A stretch of 64,000 nt of DNA from Chlorops oryzae (GCA_020466095.1 CM035807.1:61943812-62007811), one strand, 5' to 3'; counted from the stretch's first letter, positions 1-10,795 are shown. The notes: generated from the sequence alone by a model not told the origin. Numbers and translations are program-made.

Positions 1-13
1 AGGGCATTTAGGA

Positions 14-1061
14 ATGCGGAAGACGGTCTTCAATGTGTGTCGCCTGTACTACTGGCCTTGGATGTACAGGGATGTCCGAAATTACGTCAAGAAGTGTCCT
101 AGCTGTCAACGGTACAAGTGGAGCCAACAGGCACCAATGGAAAAAATGTTGACATTGATGCCAGAAGAACCCTGGGAGGTGGTCAGTGCACACTTCATTG
201 GGCCGCTTCCAAGAACACGCAGGGGAAATACCATGTTGTTAATGATCGTGGAAAAATTTTTCAAATGGGTCGAAGCAGTCCCCATGCGCAGCGCCACCGC
301 AGAAGCAACCGTGAGAGCAATCCGAGAAAGGATTCTGTGTCGATTCGGAGCTCCCAAGATGTTTATATCGGAAAATGGGACTCAGTTCACAAGTCGAAGT
401 TTTAAGAAGACTCTAAAGGAATGGGGAACAGATCATCGGTATACGGCACCGTATACGCCGCAAAAAAATCCGACAGAGCGCACCAATAGAACGTTCAAGA
501 CGATAGAAGCGCAGTATTGCGAAAGCAATCAGAGAGATTGGGATGCTCATATCCCGGAGTTGATGTTGGCCATCAACAGCAGTGAAGCGAGTTCAACGGG
601 TTTTAGTCCGGCGTACGTGGTACAAGGACGAGAGCTGCAACTACCAGCGAGGCTGTTCGAAGGAGGAATCGCGAATAGAATTGAGTCTACGAGCGAGCCC
701 AATGAAAGAGCCGTGACTGGAAGCCGAGAGTGGGAGAGCTCGTTTTAGTGAAGACGCACCCACTGTCCAGCGCGGTAGAAAAATTCAACGCCAAATTGGC
801 CCCAAAATACGAAGGGCCATTCGAAGTTAAAGCGTTTCTATCACCTGTCATCATCGAACTGAGAGGGGGCGATGGGAAACAGGGCCGGCGAGGCCACATA
901 CAGAAGTTAAGGGAGTTCCATGGAAATTCGGAAACAGAGACCCAAGATGGTTCTTTATCAGATAAACCTAACCGAAAGCCGCAATGCGTGGGGAAAGCCC
1001 AGAGACCTATGAAAGACGGTTTGAGCGGACCAGGCGGCAGTGTAGGCAACGGTATGAGCAA
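14..1061 (+). pseudogene. Osvaldo-type Ty3/gypsy integrase, degraded
   Basis: C-terminal end of a pol polyprotein entering from the left edge. The first segment (14-748) shows the zinc-binding CPSC pair, then the integrase core. It is collinear with the integrase of the element at 27872-30112 in this window, including the NPTER catalytic-Glu block. Two of the three catalytic acids are changed: the first Asp is His (AHFIGPLP against LDFVGPLP) and the second Asp is Glu (ISENGTQF against LTDNGTQF). A frameshift near 735-745 moves the reading frame into 730-1061, which carries the GPY/F-like C-terminal module (KLAPKYEGPF). The protein would be nuclear and insert cDNA, but this copy should be inactive. 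The Osvaldo-like assignment rests on similarity to the second element, whose tRNA-Lys primer site is visible. Confidence 0.88.
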
Positions 1062-1990
1062 ATAAGTCGGGGAAGGCGGACAATGCGCCCTGCGGAGGCA
1101 GAATGGTCAGGTCATTACGACAGCCATGGTCGGAAACCCCGGCCGGAGACGCCACCCCGACCGAGTACCGCCATAACTGAGACTGAGCGTGACGAGAAAT
1201 TGAGCCGCGCAGAGGCGGCTGGGCATGACGAGGAATTAAGCCGCGCAGAGGCGTCTGAGCGTAACGAGGAAGTGCTTTTGCTACCACCCAGAGAGGCCAA
1301 TATAAGGCACAAAGAACCGACGGTTGCCAGCGAAGAAGAAGCACCGCATACTGAGGCTGACCACGAAAGGAGCCATATCAGCATTAGCTCAGAGGACGAG
1401 GAAGAGGCCGAGGACCAGAACTCTCGGTATGCAGTTCAAACAGAGCAGCGTCGTAGTCAGGTAACCGTTACACGGGAGAATGGGCGTCCCGTGGCGGCAG
1501 AGTACGAGGTTGTGACGAGAGTATGGCTGGTGGATCGGACTTGGCGTCCGGAACCACCAAGCACAGCAGTTTCACCGAGCGGGTACGATGCGCACGACCC
1601 ATTACCACCAAACCGACAGGCGCTGCCCCCTGCTGCAGGATCCGAGACTACTCCAGATGAGGAAAATGCGGCCACGGTAGACGAAGCGAGGATCGAGACC
1701 CCCGAGTCCAAGGAAACGAACGCAAAACAGCAAGCGCGCGAAGCACTTTTGCCGGGGACAGCGATAGTCTCTACGACGAAGAGAACTTGGGCGACTACCT
1801 AGAGGAAATGTACAGATTTGTAGCAGAAAAACATGGGGAAAGTGTACGGCAGAATTCGAAGCAAACCAGGTTGGGCGGAGCGACGGTACAACCGCAAGAA
1901 ACGCAAACACAGCCAAACCAACAGATCCAGCTAGAAGAGTGCCCACCCCCAGTTCGGAAATACTTCCAACGAATGCTACGGCAGCATTGA
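984..1990 (+). pseudogene. charged ORF3 of Osvaldo-type element
   Basis: Third ORF downstream of integrase, where related elements carry env. The main frame (984-1802, 272 codons) starts with a basic stretch rich in Arg and Gln and becomes strongly acidic (Glu/Asp runs around residues 115-135). It contains a short internal duplication (KLSRAEA / ELSRAEA). A frameshift near 1790 continues it to 1990. I see no signal peptide, transmembrane segment or furin site, so it is not a recognisable envelope. Its N-terminus (PETYERRFERTRRQCRQR) is similar to the ORF on the minus strand at 27425-27691, also just downstream of integrase, so it is a real conserved ORF of this lineage. Function unknown. A TTCTTTATCAG acceptor-like sequence ends near 960. 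Confidence 0.7.
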
Positions 1991-2085
1991 AACCCACGGA
2001 TACGGGTAGCCAGGATGGTGCGAGGCCAGCGATATCGTTTGGAACGGTACAAAAATGGACGAGTCAGGGTCATCCTTACCGATGT

Positions 2086-2094
2086 GAGGGGGAG
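2086..2094 (+). other. polypurine tract
   Basis: GAGGGGGAG lies immediately before TGTGACGACC, the start of the LTR. This is the expected primer for plus-strand synthesis in an LTR retrotransposon and fixes the 5' boundary of the LTR. Confidence 0.75.
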
Positions 2095-2981
2095 TGTGAC
2101 GACCCATAGTCGCCACGATAAACGAAAACAGCTGTACATTTTTTTAATAGTTTTATTATTGTGTTTGAGTAGTTATAAGTAAGCCGGAGCGGTAAATCTT
2201 TCATTTCTTTTCATTTTAATTTTTTTATTTTTTTATTATTTTTCTTTTCCTTCCGAAGAATTCTGTTTTGATTTCATTCTAGTATAAAAGTAATGTAAAT
2301 ATGTTAGGTAGTTTTAAGTTGAATTTTCTTCTAGGTTTTATTTCTTTTGCATCAACGTGTGCAGCGACAGCACGCTCACGTGGGGGACGAGACAATTAGT
2401 TTACTAGTCTGAACCCTGCCCAGCCGATAATCATACGAATAATGAATATCGATACATTTAGTGATAGAGTAATCGAAGCTTAGAAACTTAGAAACTTGAA
2501 TGGAAAATTTCATTCTGTCAATTTAAAGTAGACAGCGCTCGAGAGCGGAACTACCCAGCGCAAGAAAATTAAGTTTAAAGCGACGTAAACTAACAGATAT
2601 ACTCAAATAGCAGTTTGGTGTGACCTAGAGCATTTTGAAGGAAAGACTACCCCAGCGGAAGAGCTCTCGAGTTTAGAAAGACCAACAAGGAGTTGAAACG
2701 ACGGAGCGGAAAATTGTGGAGGTGAGTTGTCGGACGGACAACCCGGAGCGACGCCATCTTGGTACGGTAATAAACCCATGTGAGTGTGAACACGTGTAAA
2801 ATTTCAATTGGGACGGTATTGTAGAATCAATTAATTCGGTTTGAGAATAGTTCAGACTTAAAGCTAAATGACTCGAAACGTGGCTTTCGTATATAAGGGG
2901 TCGTTCTGTGGTGTGCCTGAGAACAATAAATTCGGAAAAAAGCGGAGATCGAGCTTATCTACTTTATTTATGTAACGAACA
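2095..2981 (+). repeat. 3' LTR of Osvaldo-type element
   Basis: It begins TGTGACGACC, similar to TGTGAGGACT at the start of the LTR ending at 34081 (minus strand). A TATATAA box (2890-2896) is followed by AATAAA (2925-2930), a normal LTR promoter and polyadenylation layout. The 3' boundary is uncertain: a TG...CA reading would end at GAACA (2981), but TGTAACGAAC at 2971 resembles the U5 hairpin start of the sister elements. CGTAGC/GCTACG after 2986 could form another stem, so the LTR may extend further and be truncated. Confidence 0.65.
2890..2930 (+). promoter_or_regulatory. LTR TATA box and poly(A) signal
   Basis: TATATAA at 2890-2896 followed by AATAAA at 2925-2930. This spacing is typical of LTRs in which the poly(A) signal lies at the start of the R region. 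Confidence 0.6.
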
Positions 2982-3570
2982 CGCGCGTAGCGAATAATTT
3001 ACCCGTGGCTACGTTTCGTTTGTCTCGGGTCGGTTCTGCACGCCTAGCTATGCTTCAGCTAAAGCTCAGGGAATATTGGGGTGGGTTTGACCTTAGACGC
3101 ACAAAGGTGTTATCATAAACAAAAAAAAGAATGGTGCAGAACGCTATGTGCAGATAGAGCAAAAAAAAGAAAGAGGAAAGGAAAAGAGGAAGTTCCTTAG
3201 AATGTACCAAAAAAAAAATCCGTACTCAATGTGGATGACATTAGATGTTGAGCTGCCATCCTGACCTATGCCCTCCCTACCAATGCCGATGCTGAGCTAC
3301 ATTTTTCATCGGTCCCTATACGGCCCTTGGTTTATTTGATCCGCGGACTCATGTTCCCTTGTCAGCAAACAAAAGTTTAACAAATCACTTTAGCCGAATT
3401 CATAATCGTCCATTAAATTCATTCACATTATTTATTCACAGTGAGAAGAAAAAAAAACTAAAACGAAATTACATGCTTTAAATAGATTGCCCATGGTGTT
3501 TGTTCGCAAACGTTGAAGGAAAATATATGGAGCCAGCTCGGAACTGTCGGAATTTCGGTTGAACGGTACT
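2982..3570. other. no gene; A-rich segment
   Basis: No supported coding sequence. It contains a possible continuation of the LTR, several A8-type runs (3120-3220) and otherwise unremarkable sequence. Confidence 0.4.
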
Positions 3571-3574
3571 ACTC

Positions 3575-3770
3575 CGGTCGAAAAGAGAACGATTTCCGGT
3601 GAAACGAAAGCGCACGCGGTACGCACGTGGCGATCAAGTTTGAGGATCGCATTGAAAACTATTCGGAAACGGTCGAAAATAGAACAATTTCCGGTGAAAC
3701 GAAAGCGCACGCGGTACGCACGTGGCGATCAAGTTTGGGGATGGCATTGAGAGCTTTTCGGAAACGGGCG
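3575..3770. repeat. 95-bp tandem repeat, two copies
   Basis: The block TTTCCGGTGAAACGAAAGCG recurs at 3593 and 3688 (period 95), together with following sequence such as CACGCGGTACGCACGTGGCG. The short ORFs across it are by-products of the repeat. Confidence 0.75.
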
Positions 3771-4117
3771 AAGAGAGAATAAATGCACTCCAGGGCCGCT
3801 TAAGATTTGGTTTAAACGAAATACGAAGTAAAAAGTTTGGAAAATTGTTGGGAGAAATCGCGAGCGACACAAAGTCATTGGCGTACGGAATCCAGCGATA
3901 GGATCCAAGCACGAAATTTGTCCGCGAGAATCTGAAGTACCACGCGGTATCGATGGTAACTCTGTGCGGTATTGGTGCAAACGGGGGACAGGCATCACAG
4001 GGGCCAGTGTGCGGGACATACGGTTGGGCGCATACGTAGGGAAATCGACGTGGAATCGGTTTTCAGCTGGCCAGGGTCTAGAGTCGCCCAATTACCATGA
4101 TTATATTTTTTTTTATC
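3771..4117. other. no gene identified
   Basis: Moderately GC-balanced sequence between the 95-bp repeat and the MITE. The antisense and sense ORFs show no recognisable domain. It may be retroelement leader or LTR sequence, but I cannot assign it. Confidence 0.3.
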
Positions 4118-4120
4118 TTA

Positions 4121-4681
4121 TAGTACGTTTCCATATGGTGCTAAATTCTGAAGTGTTAAGCTTTAACACTTCGATTTAACACTACCGTTTCCACTTGCAC
4201 ATTCTACGAAGGTGTTAAAGCTTGGCAGCTGTTCGTGTATTTTCAATTGCAAGTAGGGCTGTCCATTTTTCAAGCGCTAAAATCAGTACATTTTTATTTC
4301 CGGAGACCTTTTTCATTTTGAAACGGAAATTACACCTTGATGGCGCAGGGGAAATATACCTGGCTCACATACGTATTCAAAGAAATTTTGTCAAAAATCG
4401 TTTAAAAAACATTACAAAAATATTAAAAACAAAGTTTCTTTGACCTTCCATTGTCGCTTTTTGTTTTTATTTCATTGTGACAGTTAGATATGCACGAATT
4501 TCGATACGATAAATCGATATTTTCTTATCGAATGAGGTGTTACCGAGGTGTAATTGAGAATAACACTTGGCTTTCGTGGTAAGAATTTGTATGGAAAATC
4601 ACGTACATCACATGATGTTAAAGGCCGCTTAACACGAAAGCCTCCTTAACCACGTAAATAACACCATATGGAAACGCACTA
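4121..4681. mobile_element. PIF/Harbinger-like MITE
   Basis: A 561-bp non-coding element with terminal inverted repeats (left TAGTACGTTTCCATATGGTG, right complement TAGTGCGTTTCCATATGGTG). It is flanked by direct TTA on both sides (4118-4120 and 4682-4684). A 3-bp TWA duplication is the hallmark of PIF/Harbinger elements. The interior has repeated GTGTTAA/TTAACAC motifs in both orientations. No transposase is encoded, so it would be mobilised in trans. Confidence 0.75.
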
Positions 4682-4684
4682 TTA

Positions 4685-5572
4685 GGTCGTAAGTGTATTT
4701 GGTGTTTGAATTCGGAAGGAACATCGGAGTGAGGTAGAGTTTAAGACAAATATTTGGAACCTTAAAGACGGTATCTGAGTCATTCAGTAGAATTGTAAGT
4801 AAGCAATTTCACCTTAAAAAAGTGTAAAATATTTTCTTTATATAAACACCAAATATTATAACGTCTCTCAAGGGTTTTCCTTATTATAAATTTTTGTAGA
4901 GAAAAGGATTCTGGTAACTCACTGAGTGATACCCCGGCTGGAAAAAAATACTTCTTTACATAGTATTGCGTCCCACTCATGTTAAAGTTGCCATAATTGT
5001 TGAATGAAAATTTTTGCGGTAACAGCTAAATAATGCTACAGCGTTTCGACACTTTTTTCTTATGGCTATTTTATGTTAGCTTAGGGCTCCCTCATTCCAA
5101 AAAGGTCATTGAATTGATGGATTTAGGTAGCGTTTCCGAGATATGGTCCAAAATGTGAAAAAAGCTAATTTTCTCTTCTATGCAACATATTTCGGGCCAT
5201 AACTCAATTACCGCATAGAACTTATTTGGAAAGGTAGCGATCGTGCGCAAATTTTAAGCGCCCCAACGGCAGCCTTCAATTGTGGCTCCTATGAAATCAG
5301 AAAGGCCTTTGGCTCATAGTTTTACTAAATATCACGTTCTTAAAAAATAAACATGCAGGTTTTTGCTTATAACGTTCAAATTTGTTATCCGATCATGAAA
5401 CTCTGTGGATTTAAATGTTCTTGACGATTGTCGCAAAAACTGGTATGCCTTATATTGCGACATGCACTGCGATTTAGACTGGTTGCAATGATATGTTGTT
5501 ATATGTGAGTGAACGTAGCAAAAAATATGAGCAAAAAATTGCCTTTCCGATTTCATAGCAGCCGCAATTATA
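4685..5572. other. no gene; Osvaldo-type U5 relic inside
   Basis: Non-coding. Around 4920-4960, CTCACTGAGTGATACCCCGG followed by an A-run and TTTACA matches the U5 end of the Osvaldo-type LTRs at 10082, 11125 and 32271, here in plus orientation, so it is a solo or truncated LTR end. The remainder to 5572 has no recognised content. Confidence 0.45.
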
Positions 5573-6857
5573 ACAGGTTGGCTGATAAGTCCCCGGTCTA
5601 ACAAAGAAAAACACATTTTTTTGTCAAAATTCGTTTTTATTATTTAACATAGTTCCCTTCAAGAGCGATACAACGATTATAACGACCTTCCAATTTTTTG
5701 ATACCATTTTGGTAGTACTCCTTCGGTTTTGCCTCAAAATAGGCCTCAGTTTCGGCGATCACCTCTTCATTGGAGCCATTTTTCCCTGCGAGCATCCTTT
5801 TGAGGTCTGAGAACAAGAAAAAGTCGCTGGGGCCATATCTGGAGAATACAGTGTGTGGGGAAGCAATTCGAAGCCTAATTCATGAATTTTTGCCATCGTT
5901 CTAAATGACTTGTGGCACGGTGCGTTGTCTTGGTGCAAGAACACTTTTTTCTTCTTCATATGGGTCCGTTTTGCCGCGATTTTGACCTTCAAACGCTCCA
6001 ATTACGACATATAATAGTCACTGTTGATGGTTTTACCCTTCTCAAGATAATCGATAAAAATTATTCCATGCCCATCCCAAAAAACAGAGGCCATTACTTT
6101 GCCAGCGGAATTTTGAGTCTTTCCACGCTTCGGAGACGGTTCACCGATCGCTGTCCACTCAGCCGACTGTCGATTGGACTCAAGAGTGTAGTGATAGAGC
6201 CATGTTTCATCCATTGTCACATATCGATGCAAAAACTCGGGTGTATTGCGAGTTAACAGCTGCAAACACCGCTCAGAATCATCAACACGTTGTTGTTTTT
6301 GGTCAAATGTGAGCTCGCGCGGCACCCATTTTGCACAGAGCTTTTTCATATCCAAATATTGATGAATGATATGACCAACACGTTCCTTTGATATCTTTAA
6401 GGCCTCTGCTATCTCGATCAACTTCATTTTACGGTCATTCAAAATCATTTTGTAAATTTTTTTGATGTTTTCGTCGGTAACCACCTCTTTCGGGCGTCCA
6501 CTGCGTTCACCGTCCTCCGTGCTCATTTCACCACGCTTGAATTTTGCATACCAATCAATAATTGTTGTTTTTCCTGGGTCTGAGTCCGGGAACTCATTAT
6601 CAAGCCAAATTTTTGCTTCCACTGTATTTTTTCCCTTCAGAAAACAGTATTTTATCAAAACACGAAATTCCTTTTTTTCCATTTTTTTCACAATAACAAA
6701 AGTTGCTTCACAAAAGACGCTCTATCTCACAAACTAATTGACTTACAGACGTCAAATTTTGACACGAATCATTTGAAGGTTGCCACTATATAAAAATAAT
6801 ATGCATTTAATACTAGCAGCCTCTATGTTCAGATACGGGGATTATCAGCCAACCTGG
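5573..6857 (-). mobile_element. Himar1-like mariner (irritans subfamily)
   Basis: The left end ACAGGTTGGCTGATAAGTCC and the right end (complement of GGGGATTATCAGCCAACCTG) are mariner terminal inverted repeats of the Himar1 type. A TA dinucleotide precedes the left end, while the right flank is degraded. Length is about 1.285 kb, normal for an intact-length mariner. It encloses one broken transposase on the minus strand. Confidence 0.92.
5759..6691 (-). pseudogene. mariner transposase, inactivated
   Basis: A DD34D transposase that would excise and reinsert the element at TA sites in the nucleus. The N-terminal helix-turn-helix region and linker motif WVPREL are intact. The first catalytic Asp (VTMDETW) and the second (HQDNAPCH) are visible. 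Two lesions: an in-frame TAA near 6002-6004 replaces a Leu codon in the conserved LLER block, and a one-base loss in a C-run near 5835 shifts the frame just before the third catalytic Asp, which remains in the DNA but out of frame. The rest reads to 5759 in the wrong frame. The high similarity to the irritans type suggests a fairly young insertion. Confidence 0.92.
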
Positions 6858-7195
6858 TCTAGATGTGGGGCAAAGTTAAGGAAAATTTATTTTTCATTTT
6901 TGAACTGAGTATCTCGAACGCTTTCTAAATCCAGTCAACCAATGCTTAGTATTGGATATAAGGTAATTAAATATGGCTAAAAAACCATTTGGAGCAAAGT
7001 AGAAAAAAATTTACTTTTTGCATTATTTTGGGTCAACTAAGTCCTGGAACTAATTTTGATCCATCATAACCAATTTCTTGTTTGGAATAGGTTTTTGCCT
7101 GAATCTACTAAAAAACCTTTTCGAGGAAAATGCTTTTGGTCTCATGTTAGCAAAAGTTTTTTGTTCTTTGGTCGTTTACTGTGAGTTAACCCAGA
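6858..7195. other. no gene identified
   Basis: AT-rich sequence between the mariner and the BEL/Pao reverse transcriptase relic. It may be further decayed BEL pol, but I see no conserved motif. Confidence 0.3.
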
Positions 7196-7480
7196 TCAAG
7201 TTCCTTGAACATTTCGATTAATTCTTGCAAAAGTTAATGGTTTCCGACCATTTAACAACTTTTCTTGGTGCTTTGAAATGGTTTCGAATTCTGCTGAATC
7301 TCTGGCTTCTTGTTCTGAGGACACTAGCCTATAATCGACGTATAAATTAGTTTTAAGTGCAGATGCTCCTTCTGGAAATTGTTGCATGTTATCATCAGAA
7401 AATTGGTTTAAGCATCTAGTGGCTAGATAAGGTGCTGTACGGGTACCATAACTGACTGTATTAAGTTTATAAGGTTTCAC
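7196..7480 (-). pseudogene. BEL/Pao reverse transcriptase fragment
   Basis: The protein contains the BEL/Pao RT block with NTVSYGTRTAPYLATR and then LYVDYRL. The catalytic YVDD box reads YVDY here, so one metal-binding Asp is lost. It is a fragment of about 94 residues with no complete palm domain, so it is not functional. The family call is from motif recognition. Confidence 0.75.
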
Positions 7481-7559
7481 TTAGGCTAATGGATTCTTAC
7501 GCTATACATAGTATAAGTTGGAAGTTACGGTCATCCGGATGCACCCATATTTGCAAATA

Positions 7560-8660
7560 AATTTTTTCGACAATCTGTTTTCAGAACATATTAAAATGTC
7601 CTAAATCATAGATTGTGATGGCACCAACTAGTTCACTATGCACAGTGGGACGAGTATAAATTCGGTCATTGAGTGCATGATGCTTCCACTTCTGGAAATT
7701 GTTGCATGTTAGCATCAGAAAATTGACTCTTAATTTGTGCTGATACTAGTCTGGCCTCAGATAAGTGTGCTGTACGGGATACCATGAACTGTGACTGTAT
7801 TAATTTCTCGTGGCTAAGGCTTTCACTTATGTGCCCAGTGCTTCATATTCTTACGCTATACATAGTATAAGTTGTAGAGAGATCTCAATGTGTCATTAGC
7901 CGATAGTTTTTCACAATTTTTTTGAGTCCTTAGTATGATTTTTCTCGGGTATCGCCCAATGAGGACTGGTGCTCTTTGAGTGGTTATTTCAGAGTAAATT
8001 TTCCATCCCGCGATCTGGCTGTTAATCGAATAAAATTCGATTCACAATGCATGTCGTCCTGTGAGAGAATCGAGTTGTCTTCCGGGAGCTCTTTTAACTA
8101 CCAAAAATTCGAAACCATGATGGGCTTCCACTTCTGTGATGCTGAGAGCAAATTCAAAAATCGACTCTTAGATATTGGTATTCTACAATGTCTGCGACCA
8201 CCCAACCAAGTACTGTGTTGTTGATTGTGTGGATATTGCGACCCGTCACAAGTTTTGCTTAATTTCTTTTAGTGAGCTAAGCTTGAAGGATATATTCTGC
8301 TCCTAGAAGGCAGTCGATATGTCCTGGTTCGTTAAATTCCGAATCAGCTAGAGAGATCTCAATGTGTCATTAGCCGATAGTTGTTCCACAACTTCTATTG
8401 CAATACGATATGCCGGTTGATTGGATGACAATTTCTCGGGTATCGCCCATATGACGTCCACTTGGTGCTCTTAATCCAGTGGTTATTTCAGATTGTAAAT
8501 TTTGACCACTGTGGGATGGCGAATTCTGGTTTCCTGTTTGACACATGCCTTGCAATTACTTAGAAGTGTTATCGATTACACAATGCATGTCGTCCTGTGA
8601 GAGAATCGAGTTGTCTTCCGGGAGCTCTTTTAACTACCAAAAATTCGAAACCATATGTTC
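7560..8660. repeat. scrambled internal duplications of BEL pol
   Basis: Several long segments occur twice out of order. ACAATGCATGTCGTCCTGTG with some 55 further bases is at about 8043 and 8578. TAGAGAGATCTCAATGTGTC is at about 7876 and 8349. ATTGCAATACGATATGCCGG is at about 8398 and 8902. A stretch around 7373-7520 is mirrored at 7694-7875 with many 1-6-base insertions. It is non-coding mosaic sequence, arising either by template-switching rearrangement or as an assembly artefact. Confidence 0.75.
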
Positions 8661-8669
8661 TTATTCGGA

Positions 8670-8960
8670 TTAAGAGCAAATTCCATAAATCGCATTAGTA
8701 AAGTTGGTAATTCCTACAATGCCAGCGACCACCCAACCAAATACTGTGTTTTGTTGTGTGGGCGACCCGTCACCAAGTTTTGTTTTTCTTTTAGTGAGTA
8801 AATTGAAGGATATTTCTGCTCCTAGAAGGCAGTCGATGTGTCCTGGTTTGTTTAATTCCGGATCAGCTAAGGTAAAGTGTTTAGGAATTGTCCAAACTTC
8901 TATTGCAATACGATATGCCGGTTGATTGGAGACAATTTTGGGTATGACATAAACATCCAC
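8670..8960 (-). pseudogene. BEL/Pao pol linker (pre-RT) fragment
   Basis: Contains the diagnostic BEL/Pao stretch LADPELNKPGHIDCLLGAEI and FGWVVAG, the conserved segment between protease and reverse transcriptase. It lies downstream of the protease fragment in the same orientation. It is bounded by stops and continuity is broken by the scrambled block. Confidence 0.85.
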
Positions 8961-9063
8961 TTCGGCTTTAATCCATTGAATTTAGATTGTATTTTGACCA
9001 CTGTGGGATGGCGAATTGTGGTTTCCTTTTGACACATGCCTTGCAATTGTAGCTTAGAACGTG

Positions 9064-9432
9064 TTATGGCTTAACAAGCCTTCGTTGTAACTTTTCGGTT
9101 ATCAGATTTACTTGTGATCCAGAATCAAGGACTGCCTTGCACTCCACCGTGTCGCTATTTTCGTTAAAAAAAATATTTACAGATCCTAACAAAGCGAGGT
9201 GTTCCTCATGAGATGTATGATTTGTCAAAAGGCTTACTGCAGTACGCGTGACTGAGTCCTCTTTTTGCTTCTTTTCATTTGAAGTCGCTGTTCCGAACAG
9301 AGCAGGTTCACCTGGTTGATGATTTTCTGGTTTGTTTGCTTCCGGATGAAGGAGGGTGTTGTGCCTTCTTATGCAATGAACTGATTTCCAGTTATTAGTT
9401 TGATGTCCTGGCTTTAAGCAGTTAGCGCACAA
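9064..9432 (-). pseudogene. BEL/Pao zinc knuckle and protease fragment
   Basis: It starts with the Gag zinc-binding motif (CANCLKPGHQTNN, whose final Cys is replaced by Trp). It then reads CIRRHNTLLHP, a typical BEL/Pao second cysteine region, and ends in the aspartic protease with active site LDSGSQVNLI. It would process Gag-Pol. Reading continues from the gag pieces upstream with interruptions. Confidence 0.85.
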
Positions 9433-9606
9433 GTGATTGGTTTAAACTAACTGCCACTTCTAATTGATAGGAGCCTTTTTTAAATTGTTGCATTCATACA
9501 CAATGTTCCGCTTTTTTTTACACACGAGTAATTTACCATCTGTACTTACTGCTGAGGCGCATGTGCGACTGCTGGATTTACCGCCATTACTCCTTACTCC
9601 TATTGC

Positions 9607-10077
9607 TTAAAATCTACGTTCTAAAAACTTCAAAACTTCATCAAGAGTTATAGTTCTTCTGCTGTCGTCAATGCTTTTCCCGAATGCTGTTTGTGTAGAT
9701 TGATCCATTTTCCACATTATCACATAGGAAATAATAGTATCCCAACGCTGAATTGGCATTCCTCGAGTTTTTGGACCATGTAGGCATTCTTTGGTCACGT
9801 CAAGGATGGAAACTCATTTTTAACAGTGGGTTGTCATAAAAGCGTATTTAGTAGTGTCGATACAAGAAGACGTTTGTTATCATATCTGCTTGTGAGTATT
9901 CTCTATGAAGCTGCATAACTGCTTCCAATATATGGTAGGTGTTCGATTTAATTTTTTGGTTCATCAACTAATGATTGTGAAAGATACTGTATCCATTGAG
10001 AATGGCTTATGGACGACTGGTGAATGATTTCTGCAAAAAGGTCCTTGATTTCGACCCACTGCATGTAATTGGCATTG
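9607..10077 (-). pseudogene. BEL/Pao gag, central part
   Basis: ORF 9607-9798 has the BEL Gag segment MPIQRWDTIISYVI...LDEVLKFLERRF. The upstream minus-strand sequence to 10077 reads NANYMQWVEIKDLFAEIIHQ and then QYLSQSL with a few stops, the standard BEL/Pao Gag order. It abuts the LTR end of the inserted Osvaldo-type element at 10082, with AACT at 10078-10081 as target duplication. Confidence 0.8.
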
Positions 10078-10081
10078 AACT
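10078..10081. other. 4-bp target-site duplication AACT (left)
   Basis: AACT at 10078-10081 directly abuts the LTR terminus TGTAACGA. The same AACT is at 13360-13363 beyond the other terminus. Removing the insert and one copy joins two halves of a BEL gag codon series in frame. Confidence 0.8.
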
Positions 10082-10795
10082 TGTAACGATCTTTTTTTCA
10101 GCCGGGGTATCACTCAGTCAATCCAGGGTTCGTTACAAGACCAGAAACTGTGCTCAGTGAAGTTCAATACGCAATAATGATTTAGAACATCGTAAATTTA
10201 ATTCCTTTATTCAATTTTTTGTTTCTTCTCTCCTAACATAATCTTAATGTCCAGTTACAATGGCTGAAGCGGTAGCGTCGGCGTCTCTTACTCCAAATCC
10301 TGGTAGCGTAGCGAAGTTTCTCCAGTGGGTGCCGTGTCGATAATTGGAACTCGGGCAGTATCCGTAAGCCGCGTGTCGGGTGTCGATCGGTGAACTTTCG
10401 GCGATGGCGTAGTCTATTCTCTAGCTTCTGACTCGACTACCTGTTGAACGGGGTTGGACCGCCGGAACAACAGCTAGTAGGGACTGGCTACTTTGCCTAG
10501 TTAATTGATCGGGGTTGGACCACCTGTACAATGAGCTAGCGGGAATAGCTACGTATCGTCTATACTGTTGAACGGGGTTGGACCGCCGGGACAACAAATA
10601 GCGAGGATTAACTGGCGGACAATGCAAAGACTATTGTCCTCTATTGATAGGGGTTGAACCAACTGATCAATAGCTGGCTGGGTGAATCGAACTACTGTCT
10701 GGGGTTGACACCATCCAGACAATAGTTCCCAAAAAATATGGCTAAGCTGAGAGACAACTGAATGTTATTTACCTCTCGTTACCGTGCTGTTCAGC
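10082..10795 (-). repeat. Osvaldo-type LTR terminal portion with hairpin array
   Basis: It ends in TGTAACGA (10082-10089, plus strand) paired to TCGTTACA (10130-10137). From 10441 to 10727 it has five hairpin units with a common GGGGTTG-ACC loop. No TATA box is visible, so only the R-U5-like part seems to be present. Confidence 0.65.
10441..10727 (-). repeat. five-unit hairpin array with co-varying stems
   Basis: Stems (plus strand): CTGTTG/CAACAG at 10441-10473; CTAG + ATTG / CAAT + CTAG at 10497-10539; TGTTG/CAACA at 10566-10596; CTATTGAT/ATCAATAG at 10641-10673; ACTACTGTCTGG paired over 11 of 12 positions with the strand ending at 10726. Loops keep GGGGTTGGACC or a close variant. Units differ in stem sequence but retain pairing. 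Confidence 0.75.

Noticed and set aside
984..1802. Envelope glycoprotein
   Set aside because: No signal peptide, furin site or membrane segment; composition is highly charged.
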